Translations under genes and position numbers: made by a program
Shown: positions 16,691 through 22,692 of the stretch, piece after piece
Layout of the letters: every line of letters begins with the position of its first letter
How positions within the stretch are numbered: position 1 is the stretch's first letter
Notes under the pieces: generated by a model
Databases searched by the model: none
Seen by the model: the letters and a program-made list of their open reading frames with translations, nothing else
What the model was told of the DNA's origin: nothing
Assembly: GCA_016793165.1 (NCBI GenBank)
Contig: JAEULA010000096.1
Span: 140,699-177,996, forward strand
Source: Alphaproteobacteria bacterium
Lineage (GTDB): Bacteria; Pseudomonadota; Alphaproteobacteria; CACIAM-22H2
DNA: 37,298 nucleotides
Direction: 5' to 3'

Positions 16691-19600
16691 TGAGCGACCG
16701 TGATCCCCGCCTCGATGACGAGCGTGTGCAACTCGGCGACGGCGAGGCCGGCACCGGCACTCCGGCCGACGACGCGGACGAACAGACGGGCCGCCGGCGC
16801 CGCTCGCCGGCCGCGATCGCCCTCGTCGCGGTCGCCGCCGCGGCCGGCGTCGCCGCGCTCGGCGCGTATCGTGTCGCGCGCGCCGAGGCCGAGGATCCGG
16901 ACGAGAAGGTCTCCGACCACTCCGAACCGGCGCGCCATCTGGAATCCGCGCGGGGCCTCGCGACGCCCGATCCGCCCGGCGACACGCCGGTACGGCTGAC
17001 CGGGTCGTCCGGCGTCGGCGCGCGCAGGATGCCGGACGACGACCCGGCCGCGCGGCCGCGTGGCGGCGATCCGATGCCGGCCACGGATTCGTCGTCGCCG
17101 ACGGCCGAACCCGGCTTCGACGGGCTTGGCGCCCATGTGCCGACGAGCGCGCGCGTCGCCTATGGCAGCGCGGCGCACGATGCCGCCGTCGATCCGCCCC
17201 ATGCGCGCCTTGTGCTCGGCGGCGGTGCCCCCGCGGCGACGGGTCGGAGCCCGGGCCGGGCGCCACAGCGTTCCGACGCCGACCGTGGCGACGACGGCCC
17301 CGTGGACAACGATCCCGGGAATGGGCCTGGCGGCAGCGGCTCCGGCGGGCAAGGCGCCGGCGGCGAGCCCTCACCCGATTCCACGGGCGCGCCACCGCAT
17401 GGCTGGCTCGTGGGCGGCGAGCCTGTCGACGACGACATCAACGGCTCGTCGCACGACGATCGCCTGTTCGGATTCGATGGCGACGACGTGCTGCGCGGTT
17501 TCGAGGGGGCCGACCGGCTCGACGGCGGCACCGGACAGGACACGCTGGACGGCGGCGATGGTCGGGATCTCCTCGTCGGCGACACCGGCGACGACGTGCT
17601 CGTCGGCGGCGAGGGCGACGACACGATCGATGCCGGCGACGACCAGGACGTGATCGCGGCGGATGCCGGCAACGACGAGGTCGACGCCGGCGAAGGCGAC
17701 GACGTCGTCGACGCGGGATCGGGCGATGACATCGTCCGCGGTGGTGGCGGTGACGACACGATCGACACGGGCGACGGCGACGACACGGCCGACGCCGGCG
17801 ACGGCGACGACATCGTGGCGTCGGGTGACGGAGTCGACATCGTCCGGGCCGGCAGCGGCGACGACCGCGTCGACAGCGGTGCCGGCGACGACACCATCGA
17901 GGCCGGCGCCGGCCGCGATGTCGTCTTGAGCGGCGGCGGGAGCGACCGGGTCGATGCGGGCGAAGACGGCGACGAGGTCCTCACCGGTGCCGGCAACGAC
18001 CTCGTCCTCGGCGGCGGCGGTGACGACCGCATCGACGCCGGTGATGGCGATGACAGCGTCGACGGCGGTGACGGCGACGACCGCATCCGCCTCGATGCCG
18101 GCGACGATGCCGCCGACGGCGGCGCAGGGCTGGACGTCATCCGCGGCGGCACCGGCGACGATCGGATCGCGGGCGGTGAAGGCGACGACGGGCTCTACGG
18201 CGACTGGGACCGCGACACGATCGACGGCGGCGGCGGCGACGACCTGATCGACGGGGGCACCGAAGAGGACGTGCTGGCGGGCGGCGACGGCGACGACCGC
18301 GTGCTGGGTCGCGACGGCGACGACACGATCGACGGCGGCGACGGCGCCGACATCCTGCTCGCCAGCGACGGTGCCGATACGGTCGCCGGCGGCGACGGCG
18401 GCGACGTCCTGCGCGGCGGCCGCGGCGACGATCGTCTTGCGGGCGACGCCGGCGACGACCGCATCGCCGGCGATGCGGGGCGCGACGTGATCACGGGCGG
18501 CGCCGGCAATGATTCGATTGCGGGCGACGACGCGCGCGACACCGACATGATGCCGGCGATCGCGGACGAAAATCACCAGCCCATCCCGATCCCGGCGGAG
18601 CCCCCCGCCTCCGATCCGTCGCCCGACGGCCTGCGGGCCGACGGCCTGCCGACCGACGCCCTGCCGACCGACGCCCTGCCGACCGATGCCACGTCGTCCG
18701 ACTCCATGCCGCCACCCGACATCCAGGCGGCGCACCGCCACGACGAGGACGAGCCGAACGGCAACGCCGCTGCCGATCCCGCCGGCGGTGAGGAACGCGG
18801 CGATGCCGATCCCGGTGGCGACGACGAGCTCGGCGACGCCGACGCGCCCGCCGCCGCGATTCCGAACCAGTGGACCGTCGCACCGACATCGTCAGACGCG
18901 GCCGGCGCGCCTGGCGATGCCGACGCGGATACGATCGACGGCGGCGACGGCGACGACCGCATCTCCGGCGGACGCGGCGACGATGACATCGAGGGCGGCG
19001 ACGGCGACGACACGCTGTCCGGCGGCACCGGGCGCGACCGCCTTTCGGGCGGTGCGGGCGACGACGAGATCAACGGCGACTCCGGCGCCGATCGGCTCGA
19101 CGGTGGCGTTGGCAACGACCGGCTGTTCGGCGGCATCGGCGACGACATCCTGGATGGCGGCGACGGTGACGATCGGCTGGTCGGCGGCGCGGACGTCGCC
19201 GCCCCCTCGGCAGCCGATCCCGCGTCCGCAAGCGATCCGGCGCAAAACGACGATGTCGAGGACGAGCCGATCGCCGCGACCGCGGCGCTTGCGCCGCTCG
19301 ACGACCATGCCGAGTCCGCGGCGTTGGACGACGAATTCCTGTCGCCGCTCGCGCCGTCGGAGCGGGAAGAGCCTGGTGCGATCGACGTACCGGACGTCGA
19401 CGACGATTCGCCCGTCGCGGCACCGAGCGAGGCCGCGCCCGGTCTCCCGCCTTCCGATCCCGTCATCGCGCCACCGGACGATGTCGCGCCGACATCGGAA
19501 GCGGCACCGGATGCGGCCGCCGACACGGGCGACCTCGACTTCGAATCGCCGCTGCCGGACGACGATCGGCTGCTCGGCGGCGCCGGCAACGACTCGCTCG

Positions 19601-20208
19601 ACGGCGGCGCAGGCCGCGACGAGCTGCATGGCGGCGACGGACGCGATCATCTGCTCGGCGGCTCGGGGCGCGACCTGCTCTGGGGCGACGGCGGCGACGA
19701 CCGGCTCGATGGCGGAATCGGGGACGACGTGCTGGACGGCGGCGCCGGCGACGACCGGCTCGTCGGCGGCGGCGGCAAGGACGTGCTGCGCGGTGGCGAC
19801 GGCGACGACACGCTGCGCGGCGGCGGCGGCGACGATCGGCTCGACGGCGGCGCGGGCGACGACCACCTCGAAGGCGGTGCCGGCCGCGACCGCTTCGCGT
19901 TCGACGCGACGCGGGGCGGCCACGACCGGATCGTCGATCTCGACGGCGACGCGCAGCACGACGTTTTGGTGCTGATGGGATTCGATTCGCTCGAGGATGC
20001 GGACGCCGCCTCGACCGTACGGGTGATCGAGCACGACGGCGTCTACGTGACCACGATCGAGTTCGACGGCGCGTCGATCGCGATCGAGGGGCTCACCGTC
20101 GAAGAGGAGCTCGCGCTCACCGCCTCCATCCATTCGCTCGCCTCGCTCAACGACGTCGCGCGCGCGCAATGGGGCTACGACGTCGTCGTCGTGACGCCCG
20201 ACACCTGA
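16687..20208 (+). CDS. Large RTX protein with N-terminal hydrophobic segment
   Basis: A 1173-aa acidic calcium-binding repeat protein, the likely T1SS cargo. Residues 36-39 are RRRR, followed by a single hydrophobic segment at about 42-61 and a possible cleavage-like VARA-EA. About 65-250 is disordered (Pro, Ser, Gly, Asp). Then come three blocks of in-phase RTX nonapeptides (40 at residues 255-614, 10 at 745-834, 12 at 957-1064). They are separated by Pro/Ser/Ala/Asp-rich linkers of about 130 and 122 residues. The last about 100 residues (RFAFDATRGGHDRIVDLDGD onward) resemble the C-terminal secretion-signal region of serralysin-type RTX proteins. No enzymatic domain is visible. A second ATG at 16690 is equally possible. 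An N-terminal membrane or signal segment is unusual for a T1SS substrate. Confidence 0.9.
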   Translation: MMSDRDPRLDDERVQLGDGEAGTGTPADDADEQTGRRRRSPAAIALVAVAAAAGVAALGAYRVARAEAEDPDEKVSDHSEPARHLESARGLATPDPPGDTPVRLTGSSGVGARRMPDDDPAARPRGGDPMPATDSSSPTAEPGFDGLGAHVPTSARVAYGSAAHDAAVDPPHARLVLGGGAPAATGRSPGRAPQRSDADRGDDGPVDNDPGNGPGGSGSGGQGAGGEPSPDSTGAPPHGWLVGGEPVDDDINGSSHDDRLFGFDGDDVLRGFEGADRLDGGTGQDTLDGGDGRDLLVGDTGDDVLVGGEGDDTIDAGDDQDVIAADAGNDEVDAGEGDDVVDAGSGDDIVRGGGGDDTIDTGDGDDTADAGDGDDIVASGDGVDIVRAGSGDDRVDSGAGDDTIEAGAGRDVVLSGGGSDRVDAGEDGDEVLTGAGNDLVLGGGGDDRIDAGDGDDSVDGGDGDDRIRLDAGDDAADGGAGLDVIRGGTGDDRIAGGEGDDGLYGDWDRDTIDGGGGDDLIDGGTEEDVLAGGDGDDRVLGRDGDDTIDGGDGADILLASDGADTVAGGDGGDVLRGGRGDDRLAGDAGDDRIAGDAGRDVITGGAGNDSIAGDDARDTDMMPAIADENHQPIPIPAEPPASDPSPDGLRADGLPTDALPTDALPTDATSSDSMPPPDIQAAHRHDEDEPNGNAAADPAGGEERGDADPGGDDELGDADAPAAAIPNQWTVAPTSSDAAGAPGDADADTIDGGDGDDRISGGRGDDDIEGGDGDDTLSGGTGRDRLSGGAGDDEINGDSGADRLDGGVGNDRLFGGIGDDILDGGDGDDRLVGGADVAAPSAADPASASDPAQNDDVEDEPIAATAALAPLDDHAESAALDDEFLSPLAPSEREEPGAIDVPDVDDDSPVAAPSEAAPGLPPSDPVIAPPDDVAPTSEAAPDAAADTGDLDFESPLPDDDRLLGGAGNDSLDGGAGRDELHGGDGRDHLLGGSGRDLLWGDGGDDRLDGGIGDDVLDGGAGDDRLVGGGGKDVLRGGDGDDTLRGGGGDDRLDGGAGDDHLEGGAGRDRFAFDATRGGHDRIVDLDGDAQHDVLVLMGFDSLEDADAASTVRVIEHDGVYVTTIEFDGASIAIEGLTVEEELALTASIHSLASLNDVARAQWGYDVVVVTPDT
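17449..18528 (+). repeat. RTX block 1: 40 in-phase nonapeptides
   Basis: Forty consecutive 27-nt units encode xGxDxUxGG-type nonapeptides without a phase break. Position 4 is Asp throughout. The buried position 6 is Leu in the first six units, mostly Val/Ile through the middle, and mixed Leu/Ile/Val at the end. These fold as a calcium-dependent parallel beta-roll in known RTX proteins. Confidence 0.9.
18631..18690 (+). repeat. 15-bp tandem repeat in the linker of the RTX gene
   Basis: Four 15-bp units, the last three nearly identical (CTGCCGACCGACGCC, with one C-to-T change in the last), encode DG-L-PTDA-type pentapeptides (LPTDA three times). They lie in the Pro/Asp-rich linker between RTX blocks 1 and 2 and probably arose by slippage, so the linker length may vary between strains. 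Confidence 0.85.
18919..19188 (+). repeat. RTX block 2: 10 nonapeptides
   Basis: Ten in-phase 27-nt units (ADADTIDGG to DGDDRLVGG), residues 745-834. The block is flanked on both sides by long Pro/Ser/Ala/Asp-rich linkers, so it would fold as an independent short beta-roll. Confidence 0.9.
19555..19878 (+). repeat. RTX block 3: 12 nonapeptides with all-Leu core
   Basis: Twelve in-phase units (PDDDRLLGG to AGDDHLEGG), residues 957-1064. All twelve have Leu at the buried position 6, unlike block 1. The block runs directly into the C-terminal secretion-signal region. Confidence 0.9.
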
Positions 20209-20584
20209 CGGCGACAGGCGGCGTCCGTCTCGCCGCGAGGAGGCGACGCTCGCGCGCGGCCGCGCGGCGGACGCGACCGGCGATCGCCCGTGCCGCCGTT
20301 GCGCGGCGATGCTTGCTCCATCATCCGGACGATGCGCCGCGGCGCTTGTCGCCGCGCATCCGGCGATCGGCGGAGCGAATGCGCGCGACGACACGCAGCG
20401 CGTGTTGAGAAGCAATTCGTAGCGATTTGAGGGGCGCTGCGCCGACGGCACGTCGGTCTACTGCCGCCAGCATCGCGAGAGCGCGTGCGCGTGATCGCGA
20501 TGACGAGAAGCGGCAGCGAGTTCGCTCGCATCGGCTTCGCACTGGGCTTGGTGAGTCAAGCTCGCAACCGGAGGAGTGAGACCA
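20209..20584. other. Intergenic region between the two RTX genes
   Basis: These 376 bp contain no supported gene. The first 70 bp form GC-rich dyads (GCGTCCG at 20221 with CGGACGC at 20268, enclosing a CGCGCGGCCGCGCG palindrome) that could terminate or stall transcription from the first RTX gene, though no T tract follows. A less GC-rich patch at 20400-20435 is the best place for a promoter of the second RTX gene, but no clear -10 is visible. The region ends in a strong ribosome-binding site, GGAGGAG at 20570-20576. Confidence 0.5.
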
Positions 20585-22594
20585 ATGGCCGAATTCGGCA
20601 ACGACTCTGACAACCTGATCAATCTCGACAAGCAGTACGGCGAAGGGCCGCACACGTTCTACGCCCTTGCCGGCAACGACCGCGTCTATGGCGGCACGGA
20701 GGAGGACAAGATCTACGGCGGCGACGACGACGACACGCTGCTCGGCGGCCAGGGCGACGACCAGCTCTTCGGCCAGGCCGGCGACGATCATCTCGACGGC
20801 GGCGAGGGCGACGACGCCCTGTCCGGCGGCGACGGCGACGACGTGCTGCTCGCCGGCGACGGCGACGACAGCGTCGCCGGCGGAAGCGGCGACGACGCCA
20901 TCGAGGGCGGCGACGGCGACGACGAACTCGAGGGCAACGACGGCGACGACGCGATCGCCGGCGGCAACGGCGACGACCGCATCGACGGCGGCGCCGGCAA
21001 CGACGAGCTCTCGGGCGGCAACGGCGACGACGTCATGGCCGGCGGCGCGGGCGCCGATGCCATGTCCGGCGGCAACGGCAACGACGAGATGGACGGCGGA
21101 GCCGACGACGACGAGATGTCGGGCGAGGCCGGCAACGACCAGATGTACGGCGGCAGCGGCAACGACGCGATGAGCGGCGGCGCCGGAGCCGACGTCATGT
21201 GGGGCCAGTCGGGCAACGACGAGCTGTCCGGCGACGACGGCAACGACCGGCTCTACGGCGGCGACGGCATCGACGCCATGAGCGGCGGCAACGGCAACGA
21301 CCGCATGTTCGGCGAGGACGGAGCGGACGAGATGTCCGGAGACGCCGGCAACGACGAGGTGCGCGGCGGCAACGGCGCGGACGTCGTCGACGGCGGCGAC
21401 GGCAACGACGCCCTCTACGGCGACGCCGACGAGGACCATCTCTACGGCGGCGACGGCAACGACACGCTCGACGGCGGCACCGAGAACGACGCGCTCTACG
21501 GCGGCGACGGCAACGATCGCCTCCTGGGTCGCGACGGCGACGACGTGCTGCTCGGCGAGGCCGGCAACGACACGATGTTCGGCAACACCGGCGACGACTT
21601 CCTCGACGGGTCGGACGGCGACGACCGCATGGACGGCGGCAACGGCAACGACACGCTCCTGGGCGGCGACGGGGCCGACAACATCAAGGGCGGCAACGGC
21701 GACGACTCGATCGAAGCCGGGGACGGCCTGAACGTCGTCGACGGCGGCAACGGCCACGACTCGATCGGAACCGGCGACGACGCCGACCAGGTGCTGGGCG
21801 GCAACGGCAACGACACGATCGTGACCAACGACGGCAACGACACGATCAATGCCGGCGCGGGCAACGACCGGGTCGACGCCGGCGACGGCAACGACAGCGT
21901 GGTCGCGGGCAACGGCGACGACTCCATCGATGCCGGGGCGGGCAACGACGTGGTCAACGGCGGCAACGGCGCCGACGTCATCGCCGGCGGCGAGGGCGAC
22001 GACGACCTGTTCGGCGAGGCCGGCAACGACACGATCGACGCCGGAGACGGCGCCGACGAGGTCAACGGCGGCGAGGGCAACGACGTCCTCGCGGGCGGCG
22101 AGGGCGCGGACATCGTCCTCGGCGGCAACGGCGCCGACACGATCGACGGCGGGGCCGACGACGACCTGCTCGACGGCGGGAATGGTCACGACTGGATCGC
22201 CGGCGGCGAGGGCGACGACCACCTCTACGGCGGCAACTCCGGGCGCGACACGCTCGACGGCGGCGAGGGCAACGACGAGCTCACCGGCGGCAACCAGTCC
22301 GACACCTTCGTGTTCGACTTCGAGAACGGGGGCGAGGACGTGGTCTTCGACTTCAGCATCGATGACGACCGCGACGTCCTGCTGGTGAGCGGCGTCGGCG
22401 ACCTCGAGGAGATCACCGTCAGCGAGATCGAGTTCAACGGCGTCCAGAGCACCGTTCTGGAGGCCGGGGGCAACTCGATCACGCTCGTCGGCTTCTCCTT
22501 CGCCGAGGGCCTGTTCGGCGAGGAGTTCGACACCGCTGGGGAGATCAACGAGTACAGCGGCACCTACGACTACGACGCCATCCAGCTGGCGTGA
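20585..22594 (+). CDS. Repeat-only RTX protein (60 nonapeptides)
   Basis: A 669-aa very acidic protein. It has 28 N-terminal residues (starting MAEFGNDSDNLINLDKQYGE), then 60 contiguous calcium-binding nonapeptides (29-569), then a 100-aa C-terminal region (NQSDTFVFDFENGGEDVVFD onward, ending AIQLA) typical of RTX T1SS signals. There is no separate adhesive or catalytic domain, so the beta-roll itself must be the functional part: a surface fibre, S-layer/matrix component or calcium-dependent spacer. I count nine N-X-S/T sequons, seven of them NDT/NDS inside repeats 30-51. The ATG is chosen for GGAGGAG 8 nt upstream; an in-frame GTG at 20576 overlaps that site. It is separated from the HMW1C-like gene by 98 bp holding a terminator. 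Confidence 0.93.
   Translation: MAEFGNDSDNLINLDKQYGEGPHTFYALAGNDRVYGGTEEDKIYGGDDDDTLLGGQGDDQLFGQAGDDHLDGGEGDDALSGGDGDDVLLAGDGDDSVAGGSGDDAIEGGDGDDELEGNDGDDAIAGGNGDDRIDGGAGNDELSGGNGDDVMAGGAGADAMSGGNGNDEMDGGADDDEMSGEAGNDQMYGGSGNDAMSGGAGADVMWGQSGNDELSGDDGNDRLYGGDGIDAMSGGNGNDRMFGEDGADEMSGDAGNDEVRGGNGADVVDGGDGNDALYGDADEDHLYGGDGNDTLDGGTENDALYGGDGNDRLLGRDGDDVLLGEAGNDTMFGNTGDDFLDGSDGDDRMDGGNGNDTLLGGDGADNIKGGNGDDSIEAGDGLNVVDGGNGHDSIGTGDDADQVLGGNGNDTIVTNDGNDTINAGAGNDRVDAGDGNDSVVAGNGDDSIDAGAGNDVVNGGNGADVIAGGEGDDDLFGEAGNDTIDAGDGADEVNGGEGNDVLAGGEGADIVLGGNGADTIDGGADDDLLDGGNGHDWIAGGEGDDHLYGGNSGRDTLDGGEGNDELTGGNQSDTFVFDFENGGEDVVFDFSIDDDRDVLLVSGVGDLEEITVSEIEFNGVQSTVLEAGGNSITLVGFSFAEGLFGEEFDTAGEINEYSGTYDYDAIQLA
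20669..22291 (+). repeat. Array of 60 RTX nonapeptide units
   Basis: Sixty consecutive units of 27 nt, in perfect phase for the first 58; unit 59 has one extra residue (NSGRDTLDGG). Position 6 of the unit, buried in the beta-roll, is zoned: mixed Leu/Ile/Val in units 1-13, Met in 10 of units 14-25, mostly Leu in 26-37, and mostly Ile/Val in 38-58. The DNA repeats are diverged at third positions, so this is an old array rather than a recent expansion. Confidence 0.92.
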
Positions 22595-22625
22595 GCAATC
22601 GGGTCGCTACGGCGCCCCGACGACG

Positions 22626-22664
22626 AAAGGGGGCGCGGCCGGTCGTGCCGCGCCCCACCCTTTC
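22626..22664 (+). terminator. Intrinsic terminator after second RTX gene
   Basis: A perfect 10-bp GC stem (GGGGCGCGGC at 22630-22639, GCCGCGCCCC at 22647-22656) with a 7-nt loop, preceded by AAAGG and followed by ACCCTTTCT. This is a good Rho-independent terminator. It lies 32 bp after the RTX stop and ends about 30 bp before the glycosyltransferase start, so it should insulate or attenuate expression of the downstream gene. Confidence 0.7.
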
Positions 22665-22692
22665 TCAACCAATTCCGGGCGAGGATCACAGG

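Noticed and set aside
16825..16860. AAAAG within the hydrophobic segment of the first RTX protein as a LapG-type dialanine cleavage site.
   Set aside because: LapA-type retention modules have a folded domain of about 80 residues before the site; here only a disordered 40-residue tail precedes it, and no LapD or LapG gene is seen.
20321..22222. A 633-codon antisense open frame through the second RTX array, encoding VVAVAAVD-type repeats; a similar one covers the first RTX gene (17371-18741).
   Set aside because: They are shadows of the 27-nt coding repeats in GC-rich DNA; the sense frame has a ribosome-binding site, RTX consensus and a secretion-signal end.
17449..22291. Possible CRISPR-like or satellite array because of the regular 27-nt period.
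   Set aside because: The units are coding RTX nonapeptides with diverged third positions; there are no unique spacers.
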